From Janthinobacterium sp. PC23-8 (lineage in GTDB: Bacteria > Pseudomonadota > Gammaproteobacteria > Burkholderiales > Burkholderiaceae_D), in the NCBI RefSeq assembly GCF_002250505.1, contig NZ_NJGY01000001.1:2871066-2935065 (forward strand): 64,000 nt of DNA. Direction: 5' to 3'. A program made the translations under genes and the position numbers. Below the pieces are notes generated by a model that did no database searches, was not told the DNA's origin, and saw nothing but the letters and a program-made list of their open reading frames with translations. Below are positions 54,401 to 62,719 of the stretch, piece after piece (position 1 is the first letter of the stretch; each line of letters starts with the position of its first letter).

Positions 54401-57400
54401 GAAGCCTTGCCGGCCGCCGCCATCATCCTCGTGCTGTGGCTGGCCGCGCCCGCCATCGCCTGGCGCATCAGCCGTCCGATCAAGCGCGCCGTGGCCCGCC
54501 TGTCGGCCGAGCAGGGCCAGTTCCTGCACGGCGTGGCGCGCAAGACCTGGGCCTATTTCGACACCTTTGTCGGCCCGGACGACCATTTCCTGCCGCCCGA
54601 TAACATGCAGGAGCACCCGAGCACGGTGGTGGCGCACCGCACCTCGCCGACCAATATCGGCCTGGCGCTGCTGGCCAACCTGACCGCCTACGATTTCGGC
54701 TACATCACCATGGGCCAGCTGATCGAACGCAGTCGCGCCACCTTGCACAGCATGGGCGAGCTGGAACGCTTCCAGGGGCATTTTTACAACTGGTACGACA
54801 CGCAGACCTTGAAACCGCTGCAGCCCATGTATATCTCGACGGTTGACAGCGGCAACCTGGCCGGCCACCTGCTCACCTTGCAGCCGGGCCTGGTCGAACT
54901 GTATGACGCACCCATCATCGGCGCGCAGCTGATCAAAGGCATCCGCACCACGGCCCAGGTGCTGCGGGAGTTTCTTGCCGTCGACAGCGACGCCAGGGGC
55001 GCGCACGAAGCGCTGGCGCTGCTGCTGGCCGACGCCACGCCGGCCAGCCTGCCCGAGTGGCATGCCTGGCTGAGCGCGGCCAGCAGCGCCGCCGACGCGC
55101 TGCTGTCGCTGCAAGGCGGCGACAGCGAGCTGGCCATGTGGAGCGATGCGCTGGCGCGCCAGTGCCGCGCGGCCCTGGCCGAACTGCTGCAACTGGCGCC
55201 GTGGGCCGCGCATGCGGGCCTCGATGCTTCGCTTTCGCGCGTGCCGACCCTGCGCGAACTGGCAACGTTCGAAGCGGCGCCGGCTACCTTGCCCGAGCTG
55301 GCCAGCCTCGTGGCGCAAGGCCGCGAACAGGCGATCCAGAACGTGCGCGACATCGCCCAGGCCGCAGGCCAGGCACGCGACTTCGCGCAGATCGAATACG
55401 CCTTCCTGTACAACCCGTCGACCAAGCTGCTGGCCATCGGCTACAACGTCAGCGAACGCCGCCTCGACGCCAGCTATTACGACTTGCTGGCCTCCGAAGT
55501 GCGCCTGGCCAGCTTTATTGCGATTGCCCAGGGCCAGCTGCCGCAGGAGCACTGGTTTGCCCTTGGCCGCCAGCTGTGCATGGTGGCTGGCCAGCCGGTG
55601 CTGCTGTCGTGGAGCGGCTCGATGTTCGAGTACCTGATGCCGCTCCTGGTGATGCCGAACTACCCGAACACCTTGCTCGACCAGACCTACCACTCGGTGA
55701 TCGAGGCGCAGATCGACTACGGCCGCCAGCGCGACGTGCCGTGGGGCGTATCCGAGTCGGGCTACAATACGGTCGACGCCAGCCTCAATTACCAGTACCG
55801 CGCGTTCGGCGTGCCGGGCCTGGGCTTGAAACGCGGCCTGGCCGACGATCTGGTGATCGCGCCCTACGCCAGCATGATGGGCCTGATGGTGCAACCGGAA
55901 GCGTCGTGCCAGAACCTGCAGCGCATGCAGGCGGCCGGCTACATGGGGCGCTACGGCTTTTTTGAAGCGATCGACTTCACGGTGGCGCGCCTGCCGCGCG
56001 GCCAGGCCAGCGCCGTCATTCGTTCCTACATGGTGCACCACCAGGGTATGGGTTTCCTGGCGCTCAGCTACCTGCTGCACGACCGCCCGATGCAGCGCCG
56101 TTTCGAATCCGATCCGCTGCTGCAGTCGGCCTTGCTGGTGCTGCAGGAACGCACGCCGCAGGCCGGTGCCTTTTACTCGAACACGGCCGAACTGGCGGTA
56201 CTGCGCACCGGCGCCACCGAGCAGACCATGCCGATGCGCGTCCTCACGCAGGCCAACAGCGCCGTGCCCGAAACGCAGCTGCTGTCGAACGGCCGCTATC
56301 ACGTCATGGTCAGCAATGCCGGCGGCAGCTACAGCCGCTGGAAAGACCTGTCGGTGACGCGCTGGCGCGAAGACAGCACGCGCGACAACTGGGGCAATTT
56401 CTGCTACCTGCGCGACCTCGACGAAGGCGATGTCTGGTCCACCACTTACCAGCCGACCCTGGTCGAGCCGAAAAAATATGAAGTGATTTTCTCGGAAGGG
56501 CGCGCCGAGTTCCGCCGCGCCGACCATGGGCTGGAGCTGTACACGGAAATCGTCGTCTCGCCCGAGGACGATATCGAGATCCGCCGCACCCGCATCAGCA
56601 ACAATTCGAACCGCCAGCGCCGCATCGAGATCACCAGCTTCGCCGAAGTGGTGATGGCGCCGTCGGCGGCCGATGCGGCCCATCCGGCGTTCAGCAAACT
56701 GTTCGTGCAAACGGAAATCCTGGCGCAGGAAAACGCGATTCTGTGCACGCGCCGTCCGCGCTCGAAAGAAGAGCAGATGCCGTGGCTGCTGCATGTGATG
56801 ACAGTGCATGACGCCAGCGGCTACGAGGTCTCGTTCGAGACCGACCGCTCGCGCTTTATCGGCCGCGGCAACACGGCGCAGCTGCCGCTGGCGCTGCAGC
56901 AGGACGGGCCGTTGAGCGGCGGCCAGGGTTCGGTGCTCGATCCGGTGGTGGCGATCCGCTACGTGCTCACCCTGGCGCCCGACCAGGCCATTACGGTCGA
57001 CTGCGTGACGGGCATGGTCGAGCAGCGCGAAGCGGCGCTGCACCTGATCGACAAATACCAGGACCGCCACCTGGCCGACCGCGTGTTCGAACTGGCGTGG
57101 ACCCACAGCCAGGTGGTGCTGCGCCAGTTGAACGCCAGCGAAGCCGACGCCCAGCTCTATGCGCGCCTGGCCAATGCCGTGATCTATCCGAACGCCTCGC
57201 TGCGCGCCGACGCCAGCATTTTGCTGAAGAACCATCGCGGCCAGTCCGGCCTGTGGGCCTATGCCATTTCGGGCGACCTGCCGATCGTGCTGCTGCAGAT
57301 CCGCGACCCGGCCAATATCGAGCTGGCGCGGCAAATGGTGCAGGCGCACGCCTACTGGCGCCTCAAAGGGCTGGTGGTCGACCTGGTGATCTGGTACGAA

Positions 57401-60088
57401 GACCAGTCCGGCTACCGCCAGCTGCTGCAGGAACAGATCATGGGCCTGATCGCCTCGGGCATCGACGCGCAGGCGATCGACCGCCCGGGCGGCATCTTCG
57501 TGCGCCTGGCCGACCAGATCGCCAACGAAGACCGCATCTTGCTGCAATCGGTGGCGCGCGCCATCATCAGCGACACGCGCGGTACCCTGGCCGAGCAGGT
57601 CAAGCGGCCTGCCAGCCCGGTGTTGCGCATGCCGCCATTGATGCTTGAGGGCGGACGCGAAGTCGTCCTCGCGCCGCACCGCGCAGCCAGGCGTGAGCTG
57701 ATCCTGGAAAACGGCCTCGGCGGCTTTACGCCCGATGGCTGCGAATACGTGATCACCACCGGCGAGGACCATCGCACGCCGGCGCCATGGTCGAATGTGC
57801 TGGCCAATGCGCAGTTCGGCACCGTGGTGTCGGAAAGCGGCCAGGCTTATACCTGGAGCGAGAACGCGCATGAATTTCGCCTCACGCCCTGGCACAACGA
57901 TCCGGTCTCGGATTTGTCGGGCGAAGCGTTCTATATCCGCGATGAGGAAAGCGGCCAGTTCTGGTCGCCGACGGCCTTGCCGGCGCGCGGCAGCGGCGAC
58001 TATGTGACGCGCCACGGCTTCGGCTACAGCGTGTTCGAACACTGCGAAAGCGGCATTTCCAGCGAGCTGTGCACTTATGTGGCGCTGGACGCGCCGGTCA
58101 AGTATGCGGTGGTCAAGCTGCGCAACGACAGCGGCACGGCGCGCCGCCTGTCCGTCACCGGCTACATCGAATGGGTATTGGCCGACCTGCGCGCCAAGTC
58201 CGGCATGCATGTGGTGACGGAAGTCGATTCCATCAGCGGCGCGCTGTTTGCGCGCAATAACTACAACACCGAGTTTTCCGGCCGCGTGGGCTTTTTCAAT
58301 ACCGACGCCAGCATCCGCTCGATCACCTGCGACCGCAATGAGTTCATCGGCCGCAACGGCAGCCTGGCGCAGCCGGCCGCCTTGCGCCGCGTGCGCCTGT
58401 CCGGCAAGGCCGGCACGGGGCTCGACGCCTGCGCGGCGATCCAGGTGCCGTTCGAACTGCAACCGGGGCAGGAGCGTGAAATCGTCTTTATCCTCGGCGT
58501 GGGCGGGCGCCGCAATGCCGACGCCAGCACCATGGTGCAGCGTCACATGGGCAAGGATGCGGCGCGCAATGCACTGGCCAATGTGCGCGCGCACTGGGCC
58601 AGCACGCTGGGCGCGGTGCGCATCGAAACGCCCGAGCCGACCCTGGACGTGATTACCAACGGCTGGCTGATGTACCAGACCATCGCCTGCCGCCTGTGGG
58701 CGCGCAGCGGCTACTACCAGTCCGGCGGCGCCTACGGCTTCCGCGACCAGCTGCAAGACGCGATGGCGATGATCCATACCAAGCCGGAGCTGCTGCGCGG
58801 CCATTTGCTCGTCAGTGCCGCGCACCAGTTCCTCGAAGGCGACGTGATGCACTGGTGGCATCCGCCGTCGGACCGCGGCGTGCGCACGCACTGCTCGGAC
58901 GATTATCTGTGGCTGCCGCTGGCCGCCTGCCGCTATGTGACGGCCACCGGCGAGCTCGATGTGCTGTCCGAAGTAGTGCACTTTATCGAAGGGCGCGCCG
59001 TCAAGCCGGAAGAAGATTCCTATTACGACTTGCCGGTGCGGTCAAACGAATCGGCCGACCTGTACGAACATTGCGTGCGGGCGATCCGCCATGGCCTGCG
59101 CATGGGCGTGCACGGCCTGCCTTTGATGGGTTCCTGCGACTGGAACGACGGCATGGACAAGGTGGGCGAGCATGGCAAGGGCGAGAGCGTGTGGCTGGCC
59201 TTCTTCCTGTATGAAGTGCTGCAGCGCTTTGCCGAAGTGGCGGTGCTGCGCGGCGATACGAAGTTTGCCCAGTTCTGCCGCGACGAGGCGGCCAAATTGT
59301 CCGCCAATGTCGAAGAGCATGCGTGGGACGGCCAGTGGTACCGCCGCGCGTATTTTGACGATGGCACGCCGCTCGGTTCGCACACCAACCTCGAATGCCA
59401 GATCGATTCGATTTCGCAAAGCTGGGGCGTGCTGTCGGGCGCGGCCAACAAGGAGCGCGTGGCCGGCGCCATGCGCCAGGTCGATGCGCGCCTGGTGCGC
59501 CGCGATTCGGGCGTGATCCAGTTGCTCGATCCGCCGTTCGACAAGGCCGACCTGAACCCCGGCTATATCCGCGGCTATGTGCCGGGCGTGCGGGAAAACG
59601 GCGGCCAGTACACGCATGCGGCGATCTGGACGGCGATGGCGTTTGCGCGCATGGGCGACAGCGAAAAAGCCTGGGAGCTGATGCGCATGATTAACCCCGT
59701 GCGCCATGGCGAAGACGCCGCATCGGTAGCGCGCTACAAGGTCGAACCGTATGTGGTGACGGCCGACGTGTATGCCGTCTCGCCGCATGTCGGGCGCGGC
59801 GGCTGGAGCTGGTACACGGGGTCGTCGGGCTGGTTGTACCGCCTGATCGTCGAATCCCTGCTGGGCGTGTCGCGCGAAGCGGACCGGCTGCGCCTGACGC
59901 CAAGCTTGCCGGCCGAGTGGAATACCTTCAAGCTGCACTACCGCTTTGGCGAAAGCAGCTACGCCATCACGGTGGAAAAGGCGCAGGGACAAGCGGCCGG
60001 CCTGAGCGTCGACGGCGTGGCGGTGGCGGGCGACACCATCGCCCTGCGCGACGAGAAGCGCGAATACACGGTGCTGCTGCGCGTGTAG
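51407..60088 (+). CDS. ndvB: cyclic beta-1,2-glucan synthase NdvB
   Basis: A 2893-aa inner-membrane enzyme, at the normal size for NdvB/Cgs. The N-terminal ~420 residues are cytosolic; membrane helices lie at about 428-500 and 860-930. The GT84 transferase domain between them has the acidic motif SLDTDTQLPRDAARHF (~660). A glycoamylase-like segment is central (~1250-1650, WGVSESGYNTVD). The C-terminal GH94 phosphorylase domain (~2100-2880) has CDWNDGMDKVGEHGKG with the catalytic Asp near 2577. It makes periplasmic cyclic glucans from UDP-glucose, protecting against low osmolarity and aiding host interaction. No ndvA-type exporter gene is adjacent. The start is ATG or TTG near 51407 with GCGAGG upstream. 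Confidence 0.93.
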   Translation: MKEYTAVVREKFSRFTDIFRGNINGGGAGESFDAARDDALPLRSELFSAMQMAAHGKHVATGHAVGKRQGRDRLLARLADNAALITATVNELTATVKSGRQVTPASEWLLDNFYLIEEQIRTTRRHLPKNYSKELPRLTSGLDAGCPRVYKIALEIISHGDGHVDLENLCHFVEAYQDVATLTLGELWAVPIMLRLALIENLRRVAARVADDRLQRDLANGWADKMMEIADTNPSGLILLVADMARSNPPTSSAFVAELSRRLQGQSPSLTLALSWLTHKLAETGLTIEQQVQVEIGQQAADQVSIANSIGSLRFLGTMDWQEFVETMSVVEQTLRLDPAGTYGAMDFATRDSYRHAIERIARRSERSEMEVAEMAVQLAQTHGASIDTRRGHIGFYLIGRGVLILEKQAGARLPLREALEHTARAAPLAVYLGAISFLSLATSALLLERAVRYGVSGWPLAAVGVLALMGSSQLAVALVNWVATLMTVPHPLPRMDYKAGIPSDARAIVVVPTLIYSEANVAELCEALEVRYLANRDPNLRFCLLTDFVDAPTQTLPGDEALLHQAQTLIRGLNQKYCVEGEPFKDNGEPADPQDLGQAGPFLLLHRPRLFNSQQNAWMGQERKRGKLSDLNLFLRGGARDKFMLVEGQLRGLRTIKYVISLDTDTQLPRDAARHFVATMMHPLNRPVLDAAGSRVIAGYGILQPRVAVALPSANASQYELLCGGEPGIDPYTRTVSDLYQDVFYEGSFIGKGIYDLDMFERVLGQRLPDNKILSHDLLEGCYLRAGLLSDSQLYEEYPASYDADVSRRQRWIRGDWQLIGWLLGRVPGRGGKRERNPLSMLSRWKLFDNLRRSLVAPATTASLLLTWGLLPHVAFWSAVVLAIIFLPPVVSALYDLLRKPGDTLWRQHLAAFERRCGVQFSHAMLTLVFLPYEAFISVDAIVRTLWRLAVSHKHLLDWRASNLHSTKGEPGDSWRAMWCSPLLALATFAALLHWRPEALPAAAIILVLWLAAPAIAWRISRPIKRAVARLSAEQGQFLHGVARKTWAYFDTFVGPDDHFLPPDNMQEHPSTVVAHRTSPTNIGLALLANLTAYDFGYITMGQLIERSRATLHSMGELERFQGHFYNWYDTQTLKPLQPMYISTVDSGNLAGHLLTLQPGLVELYDAPIIGAQLIKGIRTTAQVLREFLAVDSDARGAHEALALLLADATPASLPEWHAWLSAASSAADALLSLQGGDSELAMWSDALARQCRAALAELLQLAPWAAHAGLDASLSRVPTLRELATFEAAPATLPELASLVAQGREQAIQNVRDIAQAAGQARDFAQIEYAFLYNPSTKLLAIGYNVSERRLDASYYDLLASEVRLASFIAIAQGQLPQEHWFALGRQLCMVAGQPVLLSWSGSMFEYLMPLLVMPNYPNTLLDQTYHSVIEAQIDYGRQRDVPWGVSESGYNTVDASLNYQYRAFGVPGLGLKRGLADDLVIAPYASMMGLMVQPEASCQNLQRMQAAGYMGRYGFFEAIDFTVARLPRGQASAVIRSYMVHHQGMGFLALSYLLHDRPMQRRFESDPLLQSALLVLQERTPQAGAFYSNTAELAVLRTGATEQTMPMRVLTQANSAVPETQLLSNGRYHVMVSNAGGSYSRWKDLSVTRWREDSTRDNWGNFCYLRDLDEGDVWSTTYQPTLVEPKKYEVIFSEGRAEFRRADHGLELYTEIVVSPEDDIEIRRTRISNNSNRQRRIEITSFAEVVMAPSAADAAHPAFSKLFVQTEILAQENAILCTRRPRSKEEQMPWLLHVMTVHDASGYEVSFETDRSRFIGRGNTAQLPLALQQDGPLSGGQGSVLDPVVAIRYVLTLAPDQAITVDCVTGMVEQREAALHLIDKYQDRHLADRVFELAWTHSQVVLRQLNASEADAQLYARLANAVIYPNASLRADASILLKNHRGQSGLWAYAISGDLPIVLLQIRDPANIELARQMVQAHAYWRLKGLVVDLVIWYEDQSGYRQLLQEQIMGLIASGIDAQAIDRPGGIFVRLADQIANEDRILLQSVARAIISDTRGTLAEQVKRPASPVLRMPPLMLEGGREVVLAPHRAARRELILENGLGGFTPDGCEYVITTGEDHRTPAPWSNVLANAQFGTVVSESGQAYTWSENAHEFRLTPWHNDPVSDLSGEAFYIRDEESGQFWSPTALPARGSGDYVTRHGFGYSVFEHCESGISSELCTYVALDAPVKYAVVKLRNDSGTARRLSVTGYIEWVLADLRAKSGMHVVTEVDSISGALFARNNYNTEFSGRVGFFNTDASIRSITCDRNEFIGRNGSLAQPAALRRVRLSGKAGTGLDACAAIQVPFELQPGQEREIVFILGVGGRRNADASTMVQRHMGKDAARNALANVRAHWASTLGAVRIETPEPTLDVITNGWLMYQTIACRLWARSGYYQSGGAYGFRDQLQDAMAMIHTKPELLRGHLLVSAAHQFLEGDVMHWWHPPSDRGVRTHCSDDYLWLPLAACRYVTATGELDVLSEVVHFIEGRAVKPEEDSYYDLPVRSNESADLYEHCVRAIRHGLRMGVHGLPLMGSCDWNDGMDKVGEHGKGESVWLAFFLYEVLQRFAEVAVLRGDTKFAQFCRDEAAKLSANVEEHAWDGQWYRRAYFDDGTPLGSHTNLECQIDSISQSWGVLSGAANKERVAGAMRQVDARLVRRDSGVIQLLDPPFDKADLNPGYIRGYVPGVRENGGQYTHAAIWTAMAFARMGDSEKAWELMRMINPVRHGEDAASVARYKVEPYVVTADVYAVSPHVGRGGWSWYTGSSGWLYRLIVESLLGVSREADRLRLTPSLPAEWNTFKLHYRFGESSYAITVEKAQGQAAGLSVDGVAVAGDTIALRDEKREYTVLLRV

Positions 60089-60191
60089 CTTGTAGAAGGG
60101 GGCGCCGGTGCAAGGTGTCGGGCAGGCCATGGTTAACAATGATTGGTTTGCAAACGGACTCGACATAAAATGCAGGCTGTCCCCCTTTACG

Positions 60192-62591
60192 ATGGAATGC
60201 GTCATGCCGGTCCTGGTCCGCTTGCTTGCCCTGTGTCTGCCCCTGTTGGTTTCCCTGCCTGGCCTGTGCGGCCCGGCCGCGCCGTTCGATGACAAGTTCC
60301 GCCAGCTCGAAGAACTGCTGCCCACGCCGAACACTTATCGCACCGCCTCGGGCGCGCCCGGCCACGCCTACTGGCAGCAGCGCGCCGATTACGTGATCCG
60401 CGCCACCCTCGACGAAGAGCGCCGCGCGATTACCGCCAGCGAGCAGATCACCTATCACAACCGCTCGCCCGACAGCCTGGCTTATCTGTGGCTGCAGCTG
60501 GACCAGAACGGCCTGCGCAAGGACGCCGACCAGCGCCGCGTGCTCAGTGCGCCGTCGCGCCAGGCCTGGCTCAGCGGCGACGAAGAACTGGCCCTCAAGT
60601 TCGAGGACCTGCGCGCCATCCATGCGGGGCGCGAATTCGACGGCGGCTTCAAGCTTGGCGCCATCACCTCGGCCAGCGGCCAGCCGCTGGCGCACGTGGT
60701 CAACCAGACCATGCTGCGCATCGACCTGCCGGTGGCGCTGGCGCCGGGCCAGAGCATCACCTTCCATATCGCGTGGTCCTATCTGATCAACGACCAGAAG
60801 GTGCTGGTCGAGCGTTCCGGCTACGAGTATTTTGAAGAAGATAAAAACACGATCTTTCAGGTGGCGCAGTGGTTTCCGCGCATGGCCGCCTATTACGACG
60901 CCGTTGGCTGGCAGAACAAGCAGTTTCTCGGCTCGGGCGAATTCACGCTCGAATTTGGCGATTACGATTTGTACCTGACGGTACCAAATGACCATGTGGT
61001 AGCCGCCACGGGCGAACTGCAAAACCCGCGCGAGGTGCTCTCCAGCGTGCAGCGCGAACGGCTGGCGCGGGCGAAAGCGAGCGACGTGCCGCTGATGGTG
61101 ATCACGCCGGCGGAAGCGCTGGCGGCGGAAAAAACGCGCAGCACAGCCATGAAAACCTGGCACTACAAGGCGGCCAATGTGCGCGACGCGGCGTGGGCGT
61201 CGAGCCGCAAGTTCATCTGGGATGCGCAGGGCGTCAACAGCGGTGGCAAGCGCGTGCTGGCCATGTCCTACTATCCGAACGAAGGCAATCCGCTGTGGCA
61301 GCAATACAGCACGCGCGCGGTGGCGCACACCATCGAGCAGTACAACAAGTACAGTTTTGACTATCCGTATCCGGTGGCGCTGTCGGTCAACGGCGCCGTC
61401 GGCGGCATGGAGTATCCGATGATCGCCTTTAACGGCGGGCGCCCCGTCAAGGACAAGAAGACGGGCGAACTGACGTATTCCAAAAAGACCAAGTACGACC
61501 TGATCGGCGTGATCATCCACGAAGTGGGTCACAATTATTTTCCGATGATCGTCAACTCCGACGAGCGGCAATGGACCTGGATGGACGAGGGCCTGAACTC
61601 GTTCGTGCAGTACCTGGCCGAGCAGGCGTGGGAAGACGATTTTCCTTCCTGGAATGGCGAGCCGCGCAAGATCGTCGACTATATGCGCAGCCAGAACCAG
61701 GTGCCCATCATGACCAACTCCGAGTCGCTGCTGCAGTTTTCGGCCAACGCCTACGACAAGCCGGCCACGGCGCTCAACATCCTGCGCGAAACCATACTGG
61801 GGCGCGAGCTGTTCGACTTCGCCTTCAGGCAGTATGCGCAGCGCTGGAAGTTCAAGCGCCCCACGCCAGCCGATTTTTTCCGCACCATGGAGGACGCTTC
61901 CGGCACCGACCTCGACTGGTTCTGGCGCGGCTGGTTCTACACCACCGACGCAGTCGACATCAGCATCGACGGCATCAGCGAATATGGCGTGAGCACCAAA
62001 GACCCGGAAATCGAAAAGGCCTGGAAAAAGGCGCAGCACGATGCGCAGCCGCTGTCGATCTCGGCGCAGCGCAACCGCGCGCTGCCGAAGAAAATCGACC
62101 AGGACCCTTCCTTGAAAGATTTTTATAACCGCCACGACGATTTCACGGTCACCAACAAGGACCGCAACAGCCATGCCGAAGAGCTGGAAGGGCTGGAGCC
62201 GTGGCAGCGCACACTGCTGGCGCAGCGCAACGCCGGCAAGCATTTGTACCTGGTCGACTTTTCCAACCTGGGCGGCCTGGTGATGCCCTTGATCCTCGAG
62301 ATCGAACTGAAAAGCGGCAAGAAGATCATCGAGCGCGTGCCGGCCGAAGTGTGGCGCTATTCGCCGGCGAAAATCAGCAAGGTGATCGTCACCGACGAGC
62401 CGATGGTGGGGCTGGTGCAGGACCCGTACTGGGAGACGGCCGACATCGACACCAGCAACAACGCCTGGCCGCGCAAAATCACGCCATCGCGCCTGGAGTT
62501 GTTCAAGCTGGACCGCGACAAGAACAATCTGATGAAGGATTTCAATACGTCGTTGAAGCCAGCCGAGAAGTCCCCGGAAGTAAAACAGTGA
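60192..62591 (+). CDS. exported M1 family metallopeptidase
   Basis: A protein of ~799 aa from ATG 60192 (60204 also possible, with GGA 8 bases before it; the frame opens at 60108). Signal peptide VRLLALCLPLLVSLPGLCGP. Gluzincin site HEVGHN (His443, Glu444, His447) with the third ligand Glu466 in MDEGLNSF, 18 residues on as in M1. The usual GxMEN aminopeptidase motif reads VGGMEYPM here, with Tyr in place of Asn. Length and missing canonical motif place it among the less studied M1 subfamilies. A second M1 gene follows after a terminator. Confidence 0.88.
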   Translation: MECVMPVLVRLLALCLPLLVSLPGLCGPAAPFDDKFRQLEELLPTPNTYRTASGAPGHAYWQQRADYVIRATLDEERRAITASEQITYHNRSPDSLAYLWLQLDQNGLRKDADQRRVLSAPSRQAWLSGDEELALKFEDLRAIHAGREFDGGFKLGAITSASGQPLAHVVNQTMLRIDLPVALAPGQSITFHIAWSYLINDQKVLVERSGYEYFEEDKNTIFQVAQWFPRMAAYYDAVGWQNKQFLGSGEFTLEFGDYDLYLTVPNDHVVAATGELQNPREVLSSVQRERLARAKASDVPLMVITPAEALAAEKTRSTAMKTWHYKAANVRDAAWASSRKFIWDAQGVNSGGKRVLAMSYYPNEGNPLWQQYSTRAVAHTIEQYNKYSFDYPYPVALSVNGAVGGMEYPMIAFNGGRPVKDKKTGELTYSKKTKYDLIGVIIHEVGHNYFPMIVNSDERQWTWMDEGLNSFVQYLAEQAWEDDFPSWNGEPRKIVDYMRSQNQVPIMTNSESLLQFSANAYDKPATALNILRETILGRELFDFAFRQYAQRWKFKRPTPADFFRTMEDASGTDLDWFWRGWFYTTDAVDISIDGISEYGVSTKDPEIEKAWKKAQHDAQPLSISAQRNRALPKKIDQDPSLKDFYNRHDDFTVTNKDRNSHAEELEGLEPWQRTLLAQRNAGKHLYLVDFSNLGGLVMPLILEIELKSGKKIIERVPAEVWRYSPAKISKVIVTDEPMVGLVQDPYWETADIDTSNNAWPRKITPSRLELFKLDRDKNNLMKDFNTSLKPAEKSPEVKQ

Positions 62592-62607
62592 AACAGTGAC
62601 AATGAGT

Positions 62608-62633
62608 AGCGCCGGCCAGTCCGGCGCTTTTTT
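62608..62633 (+). terminator. intrinsic terminator
   Basis: An 8-bp stem AGCGCCGG/CCGGCGCT (62608-62615 and 62621-62628) with a 5-base loop, then T6, between the two M1 peptidase genes. Confidence 0.85.
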
Positions 62634-62719
62634 CTGCCAGCCCCTGCCGGAAGTGCTATTCTGCGCGACGCCCCGGCCACCATGTTCGGGGCTTAACGCA
62701 AATCATTCAAAAGACGACC